Shown: positions 17,805 through 27,388 of the stretch, in pieces | How positions within the stretch are numbered: the stretch's first letter is position 1 | Layout of the letters: each line of letters starts with the position of its first letter | NCBI RefSeq assembly: GCF_000215745.1 | Contig: NC_015663.1 | Location: 1,240,001 to 1,304,000 of the forward strand | From: Klebsiella aerogenes KCTC 2190 | GTDB lineage: Bacteria; Pseudomonadota; Gammaproteobacteria; Enterobacterales; Enterobacteriaceae | Length of the DNA stretch: 64,000 nt | Direction of reading: 5' to 3' | Made by a program: the position numbers and the translations under genes | Notes under the pieces: model-generated | The model's input: only the letters and a program-made list of their open reading frames with translations | Database searches by the model: none | Told to the model about the DNA's origin: nothing

Positions 17805-19163
17805 ATGAAGAAAACAACCATCGATATTCAGGCTTTTATCAACGAACATCCATTCACGAAGTACCAATGGATGATTCTCGCCTTATGTTTTATTACCGTC
17901 GCGATGGACGGATTTGATACCGCGATTATTGGTTTTATCGCCTCAGACCTGGTACAGGAATGGGGGGTTGAGAAATCCGCGTTGGGCCCGGTAATGAGCG
18001 CTGCTCTGGTCGGGCTCGCCGTCGGCGCGCTGACGGCCGGGCCGCTCGCCGATCGTATTGGCCGCAAGAAAGTGCTGATTATGTCGATCCTGGTGTTCGG
18101 CGGCTTTAGTTTGTTAACCGCGTTTGCCAGCAGCCTTAACCAACTGACATTATTGCGCTTCCTCACCGGATTGGGCTTAGGCGCGGCAATGCCGAATGCC
18201 GCGACGCTAATGAGCGAATATGCTCCGGAACGCCGCCGCGCGCTGATGGTAAACCTGATGTTCGTCGGCTTCCCAATGGGGTCGTCGCTGGGAGGCTTTC
18301 TGTCGGCCTGGATGATCCCGCATTATGGCTGGCAAAGCGTGCTGGTGCTTGGCGGCGTGATGCCGCTGCTGCTGGCCGTGGCGTTAATGTTCCTGCTACC
18401 GGAATCCGCACGCTATATGGTCGTGAAACGGCAGCCGGCGCAGCGGATCGCCGCCATCCTGAAGCGTATCGCGCCGTTGCCGGATGCGGTTGAATTTGAG
18501 CTACGTGAAGCAGGCCAGGTGAAGGAAAAGTCAGCCATTGGCGTGATTTTCTCCCCGCGCTACGCCGTGGGCACCGTGATGCTGTGCCTGACCTATTTTA
18601 TGGGATTGCTGATTTTCTATCTGCTGACCAGTTGGCTGCCGCTGCTTATCCGCGAGACCGGCGCCTCGATGAGCCAGGCTTCTATCATCACCGCTCTGTT
18701 CCCGCTCGGCGGCGGGATTGGCGTGCTGATCCTCGGCGCGCTAATGGATAAGATCAACCCTAACAAAGTGGTTGCCGTCGGCTGGCTGCTCACCGGCGTC
18801 TTTGTTTGCCTGGTGGGTTTCTCAACCAGCAATCTGCTGTTGATGGGGGTAATGGTGTTTATCGCTGGCAGCATTATGAACGGCGCGCAATCATCAATGC
18901 CGGCGCTGGCTGCCGGGTTCTATCCAACCCAGGGCCGCGCCACCGGCGTTGCCTGGATGCTCGGTATCGGCCGCTTCGGCGGGATCCTCGGCGCCTTCAG
19001 CGGCGCTTTCCTGATGCAGGCACAATTGTCGTTTGAAACCATCTTCACCATGCTGGCGATCCCGGCGTTTTTATCCGCCATCGCCCTGGTAGTGAAATAC
19101 AAACTGAGCCAGCGCCAACCTGCCGTTAAGCCAAATGACGGTAAAAACCTACAGAAAGCCTAA
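17805..19163 (+). CDS. MFS transporter, aromatic acid:H+ symporter (AAHS) type
   Basis: A 452-residue transporter with twelve predicted membrane segments. The loop 2-3 motif GPLADRIGRKKVLI, the segment MDGFDTAIIGFIA in helix 1, and the central PESARYMV are typical of the PcaK/BenK/MhpT group, which imports aromatic acids such as 4-hydroxybenzoate. The start ATG 17805 follows AGGAATGCCGT; a longer frame to 17715 has no family match. E. coli lacks this gene between yiaF and yiaG. No degradative genes or regulator accompany it, so the substrate is open. Confidence 0.78.
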   Translation: MKKTTIDIQAFINEHPFTKYQWMILALCFITVAMDGFDTAIIGFIASDLVQEWGVEKSALGPVMSAALVGLAVGALTAGPLADRIGRKKVLIMSILVFGGFSLLTAFASSLNQLTLLRFLTGLGLGAAMPNAATLMSEYAPERRRALMVNLMFVGFPMGSSLGGFLSAWMIPHYGWQSVLVLGGVMPLLLAVALMFLLPESARYMVVKRQPAQRIAAILKRIAPLPDAVEFELREAGQVKEKSAIGVIFSPRYAVGTVMLCLTYFMGLLIFYLLTSWLPLLIRETGASMSQASIITALFPLGGGIGVLILGALMDKINPNKVVAVGWLLTGVFVCLVGFSTSNLLLMGVMVFIAGSIMNGAQSSMPALAAGFYPTQGRATGVAWMLGIGRFGGILGAFSGAFLMQAQLSFETIFTMLAIPAFLSAIALVVKYKLSQRQPAVKPNDGKNLQKA

Positions 19164-19170
19164 TCAATCC

Positions 19171-19196
19171 AGCCAGCGCTCTGCGCTGGCTTTTTC
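19171..19196 (+). terminator. Rho-independent terminator of the AAHS transporter gene
   Basis: AGCCAGCG and CGCTGGCT form the stem with a five-base loop, followed by TTTTC. It lies eight bases after the stop codon. Confidence 0.85.
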
Positions 19197-19409
19197 TTGC
19201 CGCTAACCATCATTTACATAAATTTTCCAAAGCTGCTGACACTCTTAGTAATCATCCCCTTAGCTTTTACGCACGCCGCTTTTCCGGGTGATTAACGAAA
19301 CCACGCCGACAAATAATCACTTCGGTTATTATTTTCCTTGCTTTTGCGACTATTCTTAAATGGCTCGATGTATTTTCCTCTCCGCAGTGAGACAGAATAG
19401 GAGCTCTCA

Positions 19410-19700
19410 ATGGAATATAAAGATCCCGTATTTGATTTGTTGAGTAACCTGGAACAGATTGTTTTTAAAGACCAGCCGCAAACGGCTACGCACGCCCGTA
19501 CCCCAAGCGTTTTTAATGAATTCGAACGGCTGCGTAAGGGCACAGGCCTTAAGACAGATGATTTCGCCAATGCAATGGGCGTCAGCGTCGCGATGGTTGA
19601 AGAGTGGGAATCGCGACGGGTAAAACCTTCATCCACGGAGCTCAAATTGATGCGCCTGATGATGGCCAATCCACAGCTCTCAAGGCAGCTAATCGATTGA
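19410..19700 (+). CDS. yiaG: YiaG, XRE-family HTH regulator
   Basis: A 96-residue protein whose C-terminal half is a helix-turn-helix of the MqsA/HigA-antitoxin type (KTDDFANAMGVSVAMVEEWE). It matches E. coli YiaG and sits directly upstream of cspA as there. The N-terminal half, about 35 residues, has no domain I recognise. No toxin-like partner is adjacent. ATG 19410 follows AGGAGCTCTCA. Confidence 0.88.
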   Translation: MEYKDPVFDLLSNLEQIVFKDQPQTATHARTPSVFNEFERLRKGTGLKTDDFANAMGVSVAMVEEWESRRVKPSSTELKLMRLMMANPQLSRQLID

Positions 19701-19728
19701 AAAACTGGTTTACTATCTTCTTTTGGTA

Positions 19729-19753
19729 ACGGTCCTGATGCAGGGCCGTTTTA
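19729..19753 (+). terminator. yiaG terminator
   Basis: ACGGTCCTG and CAGGGCCGT pair around ATG, followed by TTTTA, 28 bases after the yiaG stop. It separates yiaG from the cspA promoter. Confidence 0.8.
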
Positions 19754-19805
19754 TATCCTGATGAAAAAAAGTTTGCTATCCGACTGAGAACATGCGTTAA
19801 TGCTC

Positions 19806-19964
19806 GCAGGTTTGATGTACAGACCACAGAGCAGTCGAATAGAGCAGTCCTTCAAAGGTTATCCATTAGATATCCCCGTAGTGAACTTTCCCTTTATCGC
19901 TTTAAATCTGTAGTCCAGACCACTACGCCGCAAGGCTCACTAATTTTTTTAAAGGTAATTCACT
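19806..19964 (+). promoter_or_regulatory. cspA 5' leader with cold box (RNA thermosensor)
   Basis: About 159 bases separate the presumed start site from the cspA ATG, the length of the E. coli cspA leader. The cold box appears as TTTGATGTACAGACC at 19811-19825 (E. coli TTTGACGTACAGACC). The CCTTCAA(A)GGTTATC segment and the TTAAAGGTAAT before ATG also match. In E. coli this leader refolds at low temperature into a translatable form. The sequence is diverged in the middle, but the landmarks are kept. Confidence 0.8.
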
Positions 19965-20177
19965 ATGTCCGGTAAAATGACTGGTATCGTAAAATGGTTC
20001 AACGCTGACAAAGGCTTCGGCTTCATCACTCCTGACGATGGCTCTAAAGACGTGTTCGTACACTTCTCTGCTATCCAGAACGATGGCTACAAATCCCTGG
20101 ACGAAGGTCAGAAAGTTTCCTTCACCATCGAAAGCGGCGCTAAAGGCCCGGCAGCTGGCAACGTAACTTCTCTGTAA
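19965..20177 (+). CDS. cspA: CspA, major cold-shock protein / RNA chaperone
   Basis: A 70-residue single cold-shock domain protein. RNP-1 is KGFGFITP and RNP-2 is VFVHFSAI, the aromatic nucleic-acid binding face. It is nearly identical to E. coli CspA, which melts mRNA secondary structure in the cold. The long leader upstream provides temperature control, and a strong terminator follows. Confidence 0.97.
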
Positions 20178-20199
20178 GTTCAAGCCGCTAAGAATAATA

Positions 20200-20229
20200 A
20201 ATCCCTGCCTTATGGCGGGGATTTTTTTT
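20200..20229 (+). terminator. cspA terminator
   Basis: AATCCCTGCC and GGCGGGGATT pair around TTAT, followed by a run of T. Confidence 0.9.
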
Positions 20230-20274
20230 ATCTGTCGTCAACAGGCGCCATCAGCAGATGGCGCCTGTTGTCAT

Positions 20275-21894
20275 TCAGAGGGCGGCAAAATGCCAGCCCG
20301 TTTCCCTCCACTCCAGACAATGGGTCAGCTTCAGACCCTGTAAAAATGCCTCGTCATGCGATACCACCAGCATCGCGCCGGGAAACGTCGCCAGCGCGCT
20401 TTCAATTGCCTGGGTCGACGCCAGATCGAGGTGATTGGTTGGCTCATCCAGCAGCAGCAATTGAGTTGAGTCCCGCCGCCAGAGCACGCAGGCAAGCGCC
20501 GCTTTCAGGCGTTCGCCGCCGCTTAACGCCGCCAGCGGAAGGCTGACCTTGTCAGCTCCCAACTGGAGCTGCGCCAGACGGCTACGCAGTACTCCCTCAT
20601 CCAGTGGGGTATCGCCCAGGTTAAGGTGCGCCATCACCGACAATGATAAATCCAGCTGCGTCAGATGCTGATCGAGATACGCCGCACTCACCGACAGCCG
20701 GATGTCGCCAGCGGTTGCCTGCTCCAGCCCCATCAGGGTTTTCAATAATGTTGTTTTGCCACAGCCGTTTGGCCCCTTTAGCGCGATGCGCATCGGGCCA
20801 TCCACCCGCCAGTCGAGCGGCGCGGGGGATGAGTGAGCCAACTGCAGCGATTCCAGCACCAGTACCTGCTTGCCGGCAGCCACTTCACTGCCAGGCAGTG
20901 TGAACATCACCGGATTATCTTCTTCTACCCGCTCCCGCGCCTGGTGCACGGCGGCATTCAGACTACTGTTCTGCTCACGATGCTGGCGGCGCAGCGTTCC
21001 CGGACGCTCTTTTGCCGCCCCTTTGTACTTCACACGCTCGAAAGAGGCGATATTCAGCGTATCGACGGTACGCAGCGTCTGCGCCGAGCGCCGTTGGGCC
21101 GCGTCATGCTCCTTTTGCATCCGCGCCCGGGTGCGCCGCCGTTCGATTGCGGCATGCTCCAGCGCCGAGCGGGCGGCCTGTTGCTCCGCTTCGCGCTGCC
21201 GCTGATATTCGGCATAATTACCGCCGTAGCTGCGCAGCGCCGCCGGCGTTAGCTCAATAATCCTCGACATCAGAGCCAGTAATTCACGGTCGTGGCTGGC
21301 GATTAATGCCCCGCCCCGCCAGATTTCCAGCTGCTGATACAGCCACTCCCGGCCCTGACGATCGAGATGATTCGTGGGTTCGTCCAGCAGCAGAAAGTCC
21401 GCGCCGGAAACGAATGCGCCGCACAGTAGCGCCTTCATTCGTTCGCCACCGCTGAGCGAAAAGGCAGGACGATCGGCGGCGAATGCCGGGAGCCCGGCAT
21501 CGCAGAAGGCTGAACTCAGGCGGTCGGGCAGATCCCAACGGCCATCCAACAGTTCGAAGTCATTTGCCAGCCCTTTTCCCTGTTCAAGGCGGGACAGGGC
21601 GTCGAATAGGGACGCATAACCCAATAGCGAGGCGACGGTTGTCCCGGCGGTGAGGGTCGGCTGCTGCGCCACCCAGGCAACGGTGGCTGACCGTTCGATG
21701 TGCCCGCCGGAAGGAGAATCAAGGCCCGCCAGCAGACGCAACAGGCGTGTCTTGCCAACGCCATTTCGCCCGACAAGGCCGCAAAGCAACGGTTCCAGCG
21801 ATAAATTCAGCGGGCCAAAAAGCGTCTGTCCCGTCGCGAACTGACAGGTGACCTGATGTAAAACAAAAGAGGGGGTGTGGGCACAATGAGCCAT
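20275..21894 (-). CDS. ABC-F family ATPase (no membrane domain)
   Basis: A 539-residue protein with two ABC ATPase domains and no membrane segments. Domain 1 has Walker A GRNGVGKT (42-49), signature LSGGE (147-151) and LLLDEPTNHLD (168-178). An interdomain linker rich in Arg/Gln/Glu (about 225-325) is the P-site tRNA interaction motif region of ABC-F factors. Domain 2 has GPNGCGKT (374-381), LSGGE (457-461) and LLLDEPTNHLD. ABC-F proteins act on ribosomes as translation factors or antibiotic protectors. It is unlike E. coli Uup, EttA, YheS and YbiT in length and linker, and E. coli has no gene here. ATG 21894 follows AGGAG by five bases. Its role is unknown. Confidence 0.85.
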   Translation of the reverse strand: MAHCAHTPSFVLHQVTCQFATGQTLFGPLNLSLEPLLCGLVGRNGVGKTRLLRLLAGLDSPSGGHIERSATVAWVAQQPTLTAGTTVASLLGYASLFDALSRLEQGKGLANDFELLDGRWDLPDRLSSAFCDAGLPAFAADRPAFSLSGGERMKALLCGAFVSGADFLLLDEPTNHLDRQGREWLYQQLEIWRGGALIASHDRELLALMSRIIELTPAALRSYGGNYAEYQRQREAEQQAARSALEHAAIERRRTRARMQKEHDAAQRRSAQTLRTVDTLNIASFERVKYKGAAKERPGTLRRQHREQNSSLNAAVHQARERVEEDNPVMFTLPGSEVAAGKQVLVLESLQLAHSSPAPLDWRVDGPMRIALKGPNGCGKTTLLKTLMGLEQATAGDIRLSVSAAYLDQHLTQLDLSLSVMAHLNLGDTPLDEGVLRSRLAQLQLGADKVSLPLAALSGGERLKAALACVLWRRDSTQLLLLDEPTNHLDLASTQAIESALATFPGAMLVVSHDEAFLQGLKLTHCLEWRETGWHFAAL

Positions 21895-22021
21895 AAGCAC
21901 TCCTGAATGAAATCAATACTCCCCTACCCGCAGCGTTTGCGAGGTAAGGCGTGAAATTCATCAGTCGTGTTTGTTCATTTGTCGTGTGCGCTCCAGTGAG
22001 ACGAGGGATTCGTCGGGGCAT

Positions 22022-22051
22022 AGGATAGCCAGGCCCGAGCCTGGATTTCAA
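22022..22051 (-). promoter_or_regulatory. Putative ABC-F promoter with an inverted repeat between -35 and -10
   Basis: On the minus strand TTGAAA (22051-22046) and TATCCT (22027-22022) are separated by 18 bases, a plausible sigma-70 promoter. Nearly the whole spacer is the perfect palindrome CCAGGC-N4-GCCTGG (22029-22044). The position invites a repressor or a MerR-like activator. The promoter call is by eye only. Confidence 0.5.
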
Positions 22052-22079
22052 GATTATTTTTTCACCATTGCGATAAGGC

Positions 22080-22109
22080 AAAAAAAAGCCTGCCGGATGG
22101 CAGGCTTTT
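22080..22109 (-). terminator. glyQS operon terminator
   Basis: AAAAGCCTGCC and GGCAGGCTTTT form the stem around four bases, with eight T on the minus strand after it. It ends the glyQS transcript before the ABC-F promoter. Confidence 0.9.
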
Positions 22110-22126
22110 GACCTTTCTCGAGATAG

Positions 22127-24196
22127 TTACTGCAGCAGTGAAATATCCGCAACCTGCAGGAACAGCTCGCGCAGTTTGGACAGCAGCGTCAGACGGTTGA
22201 TGCGGACATCTTTGTCTTCAGCGTTAACCATCACATTTTCGAAGAACTCATCAACCGGCTCGCGCAGCGCAGCCAGCTCAATCAGCGCATCCTGATAACG
22301 GCCTTCGGCGAAGTAAGGCTGGAGTTTATCACGCAGCACCACCAGATTACCGGCCAGCTTAATTTCCGCCGCTTCTTTCAGCACCGAGGCATGAACGATA
22401 TCGTTCAGGGTCTCGTCGGATTTCGCCAGGATGTTGGATACGCGCTTGTTTGCCGCCGCCAGGGCGGAGGACTCTTCCAGCGTACGGAAGTGCGACACAG
22501 CCTTCATGCGCGCATCGAAATCCGCCGGGCGGGTCGGACGACGCGCCAGTACCGCCTGAATAGTATCAACACCATAGCCTTCGTCCTGATACCAGGCGCG
22601 GAAGCGGCCCAGCATGAAGTCGATGACGTCATCAACGACGTTGGCGTTAGTCAGCTTCTCACCATACAGACGCACCGCTTCTTCGGTCAGCGTTTGCAAA
22701 TCGAGATTCAGGTTCTTCTCAACGATGATACGCAGTACGCCCAGCGCGGCGCGGCGCAGCGCAAACGGGTCTTTATCGCCTTTCGGATGCTGACCGATAC
22801 CGAAGATACCCGCCAGAGTGTCCATCTTGTCGGCAATAGCCACCGCGCAGGCAACCGGGTTAGACGGCAGCGCATCGCCGGCAAAACGCGGCTGATACTG
22901 CTCGTTCAGCGCGACCGCAACATCTTCCGCTTCGCCGTCATGGCGCGCGTAGTGCATCCCCATCACGCCCTGCGTGTCGGTGAACTCGAAAACCATGTTG
23001 GTCATCAGGTCGCACTTGGACAGCAGGCCCGCGCGGGTCGCATGGTTAACGTCAGCGCCAATTTGTTCGGCAATCCAGCCCGCCAGCGCCTGAATACGAT
23101 CGGTCTTATCGCGCAGGGTACCCAGCTGCTGTTGGAACAGCACGGTTTCCAGACGCGGCAGGTTATCTTCCAGACGTTTTTTACGGTCGGTATTGAAGAA
23201 GAACTCGGCATCGGCCAGACGCGGACGAACGACCTTCTCGTTACCGGAGATGATCTGCTGTGGATCTTTGGACTCGATATTCGCCACGAAGATGAAGTTC
23301 GGCAGCAGTTTGCCGTCGTTTGCATAGACCGGGAAGTACTTCTGGTCGCCCTTCATGGTGTAAACCAGCGCTTCGGATGGCACCGCGAGGAATTTCTCTT
23401 CAAACTTCGCCGTCAGCACTACCGGCCATTCGACCAGCGAGGTCACTTCTTCCAGCAGACTTTCGCTCAGGTCAGCATTACCGCCAATCTTACGCGCCGC
23501 CGCTTCAGCATCCGCTTTGATTTTGGCTTTACGCTCGGCGTAGTCGGCCATCACTTTACCGCGCTCCAGCAGAATCTGCGGATACTGGTCTGCATTGTCG
23601 ATGGTGAATTCCGGCTCGCCCATAAAACGGTGCCCGCGGATGATACGGTCGGAAGCGATACCCAGAATGGTCGCCGGGACAACCTGATCGCCCAACAGCA
23701 GGGTCACGGTGTGAACCGGACGCACAAAGTGAACGTCAGAAGCGCCCCAGCGCATCAGTTTCGGGATCGGCAGCTTAGCCAGCGAGGTCGCAACCATGTT
23801 CGGCAGCAGCGTTTGCGCGCTTTCCCCCTTAACGTGGGCGCGATACAACAGCCATTCGCCTTTATCGGTGGTCAAACGTTCAGCCTGATCGACGGTAATA
23901 CCACAGCCGCGCGCCCAGCCTTCGGCCGCTTTGCTTGGTTTACCTTCAGCGTCAAACGCCTGGGCAATGGCCGGGCCGCGTTTTTCGACTTCACGATCCG
24001 GCTGCGAGGCGGCCAGATTCGCCACTTTCAGCGCCAGACGGCGCGGCGCGGCAAACCATTCGACGGCGCCGTGCGCGAGGCCAGCGTTGTCCAGTTCCGC
24101 AGTAAAGTTGGCAGCGAAGGATTCAGCCAGGCTGCGCAGTGCTTTTGGTGGCAGCTCTTCGGTGCCGATCTCCACCAGGAAAGTTTTCTCAGACAT
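22127..24196 (-). CDS. glyS: GlyS, glycyl-tRNA synthetase beta subunit
   Basis: A 689-residue subunit of the bacterial alpha2-beta2 glycyl-tRNA synthetase, the same length as in E. coli. It opens [19 protein letters not shown], carries the HD-like motif block in the middle and ends with the DALR anticodon-binding region (VRLYGEKL.., [17 protein letters not shown]). It binds tRNA-Gly, while the alpha subunit holds the active site. It follows glyQ by nine bases. Confidence 0.97.
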   Translation of the reverse strand: MSEKTFLVEIGTEELPPKALRSLAESFAANFTAELDNAGLAHGAVEWFAAPRRLALKVANLAASQPDREVEKRGPAIAQAFDAEGKPSKAAEGWARGCGITVDQAERLTTDKGEWLLYRAHVKGESAQTLLPNMVATSLAKLPIPKLMRWGASDVHFVRPVHTVTLLLGDQVVPATILGIASDRIIRGHRFMGEPEFTIDNADQYPQILLERGKVMADYAERKAKIKADAEAAARKIGGNADLSESLLEEVTSLVEWPVVLTAKFEEKFLAVPSEALVYTMKGDQKYFPVYANDGKLLPNFIFVANIESKDPQQIISGNEKVVRPRLADAEFFFNTDRKKRLEDNLPRLETVLFQQQLGTLRDKTDRIQALAGWIAEQIGADVNHATRAGLLSKCDLMTNMVFEFTDTQGVMGMHYARHDGEAEDVAVALNEQYQPRFAGDALPSNPVACAVAIADKMDTLAGIFGIGQHPKGDKDPFALRRAALGVLRIIVEKNLNLDLQTLTEEAVRLYGEKLTNANVVDDVIDFMLGRFRAWYQDEGYGVDTIQAVLARRPTRPADFDARMKAVSHFRTLEESSALAAANKRVSNILAKSDETLNDIVHASVLKEAAEIKLAGNLVVLRDKLQPYFAEGRYQDALIELAALREPVDEFFENVMVNAEDKDVRINRLTLLSKLRELFLQVADISLLQ

Positions 24197-24205
24197 GGCC
24201 GCCTC

Positions 24206-25117
24206 TTATTTGTCTTTGTTGCACATCGGGAAGCCAAGGGCCTCACGGGAAGCATAGTAAGCTTCTGCCACTGCTTTAGTCAGGGTGCGGATACGCAGAA
24301 TATAGCGCTGACGCTCGGTGACGGAGATGGCTTTACGCGCATCCAGCAGGTTAAAGCTATGGGCGGCTTTCAGAATACGCTCGTAGGCTGGCAGCGGCAG
24401 CGGAGTTTCCAGCGCCAGCAGTTGCTGCGCTTCTTTCTCGTACTGCTCGAAGCAGGTGAACAGGAAGTCTACGTCCGCATATTCAAAGTTATAGGTGGAC
24501 TGTTCCACTTCGTTCTGGTGGAAAACGTCGCCGTAAGTGGTTTTACCCAGCGGGCCATCGCTCCAGACCAGATCGTATACGCTGTCCACGCCCTGGATGT
24601 ACATCGCCAGACGCTCCAGGCCGTAGGTAATTTCGCCGGTGACCGGTTTACACTCCAGCCCGCCAACCTGCTGGAAGTAAGTAAACTGCGTCACTTCCAT
24701 ACCGTTAAGCCACACTTCCCAACCCAATCCCCAGGCGCCCAGAGTCGGGTTTTCCCAGTTATCTTCAACGAAGCGGATGTCGTGGATAGTCGGATCCATA
24801 CCCAGCTCTTTCAGAGATCCGAGATACAGTTCCTGAATGTTGTCCGGGGACGGCTTAATCACCACCTGGAACTGGTAATAGTGCTGTAAGCGGTTCGGGT
24901 TTTCGCCATAGCGGCCATCGGTCGGGCGACGAGAAGGCTGTACGTAGGCGGTCGCCATCGGCTCTGGCCCCAACGCGCGTAAGCAGGTCATTGGGTGGGA
25001 TGTGCCGGCGCCGACTTCCATGTCCAGTGGTTGAACAATGGTGCAGCCCTGACGAGCCCAGTAATCCTGTAAGGTCAGGATCAGGCCCTGGAAGGTCCTG
25101 GTATCAAACTTTTGCAT
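24206..25117 (-). CDS. glyQ: GlyQ, glycyl-tRNA synthetase alpha subunit
   Basis: A 303-residue class II aminoacyl-tRNA synthetase catalytic subunit, matching E. coli GlyQ throughout ([18 protein letters not shown]; motif 2 around [14 protein letters not shown]). It activates glycine and charges tRNA-Gly together with GlyS. It is first in the glyQS operon; its promoter is in the 140-base gap before ysaB. Confidence 0.97.
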   Translation of the reverse strand: MQKFDTRTFQGLILTLQDYWARQGCTIVQPLDMEVGAGTSHPMTCLRALGPEPMATAYVQPSRRPTDGRYGENPNRLQHYYQFQVVIKPSPDNIQELYLGSLKELGMDPTIHDIRFVEDNWENPTLGAWGLGWEVWLNGMEVTQFTYFQQVGGLECKPVTGEITYGLERLAMYIQGVDSVYDLVWSDGPLGKTTYGDVFHQNEVEQSTYNFEYADVDFLFTCFEQYEKEAQQLLALETPLPLPAYERILKAAHSFNLLDARKAISVTERQRYILRIRTLTKAVAEAYYASREALGFPMCNKDK

Positions 25118-25255
25118 ATTATTTCGTGCTGGATACGTGTGGATTTAAAGGAAGGGATCAGTATACCCGCTGGCTGCGAGATATACAGTATGAAACGGCC
25201 TTTGTTTAGCGAAATTTGAGCAAAGCGGCGCCATCGTGCGGCGTTTAAGCCGCAT

Positions 25256-25561
25256 TTAGCGCATAGAAAGATGTAAAAACTGGCCGTCTGGATCAAAAGA
25301 ACAGACAAAGCGTTCATTCCGCGAAGTCAGACCGGAAAGCTCATAGCTTGCCTGGAACTGCTCGAAATGATTGACGTCGACGCGACGGGTGTCGGTGCTG
25401 TAACGTAACGCCGCCTGATCCTTGCATAATTTTTCCATATTCAGCGTAGTTTGCGGCGTAATACGTGCTTTTTGCGCTTTTTGAACGGGTTGAGCAGGTG
25501 TCTGGCTGCAGCCGACCAGCAGCAGCGCCGCCAGGGCAGATACGAAATATTTCATCACCAT
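25256..25561 (-). CDS. ysaB: YsaB, small lipoprotein
   Basis: A 101-residue lipoprotein with lipobox LLVG-Cys and a conserved C-terminal half ([15 protein letters not shown].., [16 protein letters not shown]) that matches E. coli YsaB. The start could be ATG 25561 or ATG 25555; GAG lies five bases before the first. It is divergent from wecH and upstream of glyQ on the same strand. The function is unknown. Confidence 0.8.
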   Translation of the reverse strand: MVMKYFVSALAALLLVGCSQTPAQPVQKAQKARITPQTTLNMEKLCKDQAALRYSTDTRRVDVNHFEQFQASYELSGLTSRNERFVCSFDPDGQFLHLSMR

Positions 25562-25740
25562 TTTTCTCAACCGCCTTGTTAGCCAATTGTTATCGTGCAG
25601 ACCATGTAAAACTAGCCAAACATTTTGCGAATCTCACTGATGCTCTACAAGAGTGTGGCGAAAAACTCAGAATATTCCATTGTGATGACGACAAACGACG
25701 GGAGTCAGACTCTTTTTACGCAGGGGCCAATGAGGTACAG

Positions 25741-26736
25741 ATGCAGGAAAAAATAAGCTGGATTACCAACTTGCGCGGCATAGCATGCCTGATGGTAGTA
25801 ATGATTCACAGTACCACCTGGTACATTACCCATCCTCATAGCATCAGCTTGTTCGAATGGGATATCGCGAATCTGCTTAACTCGGCATCACGGGTCAGCG
25901 TCCCGCTTTTTTTCATGATTTCAGGATATCTGTTTTTTGGCGAACGCAGCGCCCAGCCCCGCCATTATCTGCGCATCGCGCTGTGTATTCTGTTCTATAG
26001 CGCGCTGGCGCTGCTCTATATCACCCTTTTTACCCACATCAACGTTGAGCTGTCATTAAAAAATTTACTGCAGAAGCCGGTGTTTTATCACCTGTGGTTT
26101 TTCTTTGCCATTGTGGTGATTTATCTGCTCTCGCCGCTGATTCAGGTGAAGCAGGTCAGCGGCAAAATGCTGCTGGCGCTGATGCTGGTGATTGGCCTCA
26201 TCGCCAACCCCAATATGGTAAGCATCAAGGCGGGCGGCATTGAATGGCTACCGATAAACCTCTATATCAACGGCGATACCTTTTACTACGTACTGTACGG
26301 GATACTGGGCCGGGCGATCGGCGCCATGAATACCGACAGAAGAGGACTGACCCTGATGTGCGCGCTACTGTTTACCGCCGCGGTGTGGGTCATTTCACGC
26401 GGCACGCTGCATGAACTGCAATGGCGAGGCGATTTTGGCGATACCTGGTATCTGTATTGCGGGCCGGCTGTGTTTATCTGTGCAATCTCGTTATTCACCC
26501 TGGGCAAAAACATCCTCAATAGCCGTGAGCTCCCGGGTATCGCGTTAATCTCCAGACATTCATTAGGCATTTATGGCTTTCACGCATTGTTTATTCACGC
26601 TCTGCGCGCCAGCGGCCTTGAGCTAAGCCGCTGGCCCTTGCTGGATATTGTGTGGATTTTCGCCGCCGCGCTGTTGGGTAGCCTGGCGCTGTCTACGCTG
26701 GTTCAGCGAATTGATCGCCGTCGGTTGGTGAGCTGA
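25741..26736 (+). CDS. wecH: WecH, O-acetyltransferase for enterobacterial common antigen
   Basis: A 331-residue acyltransferase-3 family membrane protein, collinear with E. coli WecH (YiaH), which adds O-acetyl groups to GlcNAc of enterobacterial common antigen. The N-terminal [21 protein letters not shown] has the family R-x10-H pattern expected for catalysis, and about ten membrane segments follow. The start ATG 25741 gives the family length. Its stop lies directly against the scar of the deleted yiaA gene. Confidence 0.92.
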   Translation: MQEKISWITNLRGIACLMVVMIHSTTWYITHPHSISLFEWDIANLLNSASRVSVPLFFMISGYLFFGERSAQPRHYLRIALCILFYSALALLYITLFTHINVELSLKNLLQKPVFYHLWFFFAIVVIYLLSPLIQVKQVSGKMLLALMLVIGLIANPNMVSIKAGGIEWLPINLYINGDTFYYVLYGILGRAIGAMNTDRRGLTLMCALLFTAAVWVISRGTLHELQWRGDFGDTWYLYCGPAVFICAISLFTLGKNILNSRELPGIALISRHSLGIYGFHALFIHALRASGLELSRWPLLDIVWIFAAALLGSLALSTLVQRIDRRRLVS

Positions 26737-26807
26737 AAATCGCCAATCAGCGCAATCCATGAGATCAGATGAAACGCGGGTGAATAGGTCGTCGCTTTTG
26801 TTTCCAT
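26703..26807 (-). pseudogene. yiaA: yiaA remnant (N-terminal 23 codons, truncated by deletion)
   Basis: Starting from ATG 26807, the minus strand reads METKATTYSPAFHLISWIALIGD, which matches the first residues of E. coli YiaA (TYSPAF..SWIALVG). After about 23 codons the match ends, and the frame runs into the antisense of the wecH 3' end, stopping at 26703. E. coli YiaA is 145 residues with YiaA/B membrane domains; here about 120 codons are missing. The order wecH, yiaA, yiaB is kept, so a deletion ending beside the wecH stop explains the scar. Confidence 0.75.
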
Positions 26808-26841
26808 TGCCGACGACCTCTCTTCACCGTCGGTTGACAGT

Positions 26842-27219
26842 TTATTCCACTGAGTTATTGCGCGCTTTATCCGCGACTTTAGCGGGATAAGACGTTGCTG
26901 ACGCACCGTACATACAGACAAACCATGCCATCACGTAAATACTTTTTTCGCGCCACGGCGCCGGAACAAACCAGGCACCGACCAGCAGCAATCCTGCCGA
27001 TAGCAACAGAACCAACCGGCACAGGGAGATAAAATCATCATCTCGCTGCGCTTCCTGCTCCGTTCGTTGATGGGTGAGGACAGCAAACATCCCCATCACC
27101 AGCACGCCAAGAAAATAGCCTTTACCGCTGAACAGCGGGCACGTTCGCCAGATGCCGATGAGGTAAACCAGCGAACCCAGCAGCATGACTAATCTTGCCG
27201 TCGTACGTTTTAATTTCAT
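26842..27219 (-). CDS. yiaB: YiaB, inner-membrane protein
   Basis: A 125-residue protein with about four hydrophobic segments arranged as two YiaA/B-domain hairpins (LVMLLGSLVYLIGIW.., GKGYFLGVLVMGMFA.., LVLLLSAGLLLVGAW.., YVMAWFVCMYG). It matches E. coli YiaB in sequence and place. It is complete, unlike its former partner yiaA just downstream. The role is unknown. Confidence 0.85.
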   Translation of the reverse strand: MKLKRTTARLVMLLGSLVYLIGIWRTCPLFSGKGYFLGVLVMGMFAVLTHQRTEQEAQRDDDFISLCRLVLLLSAGLLLVGAWFVPAPWREKSIYVMAWFVCMYGASATSYPAKVADKARNNSVE

Positions 27220-27388
27220 TGCGCCTCCCTGGCCATGGTAACCCTCATTATGACCGGGGAATCGCCGGTTGCGGCGGTTTCAGCAAGTTGGAATCAACAA
27301 TTCGGAATAAATAAATATGTGAATTAAATCAATGCGAAGCGAATCATTCAGGAAGGGAATTCGCCCCAATAGATGGGGCGAGAACAAC

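Noticed and set aside
21961-21978. Five-residue leader peptide (MNKHD) before the ABC-F gene
   Set aside because: The only GGAG is 13 bases away, too far for good initiation, and I see no alternative hairpins that would make an attenuator.
22391-24889. Long plus-strand frame of 832 codons opposite glyS and glyQ
   Set aside because: It is antisense to two essential synthetase genes with clear homology. Its product is rich in His, Gln, Phe and Arg without domains, which is typical of a frame mirrored from GC-rich coding DNA.
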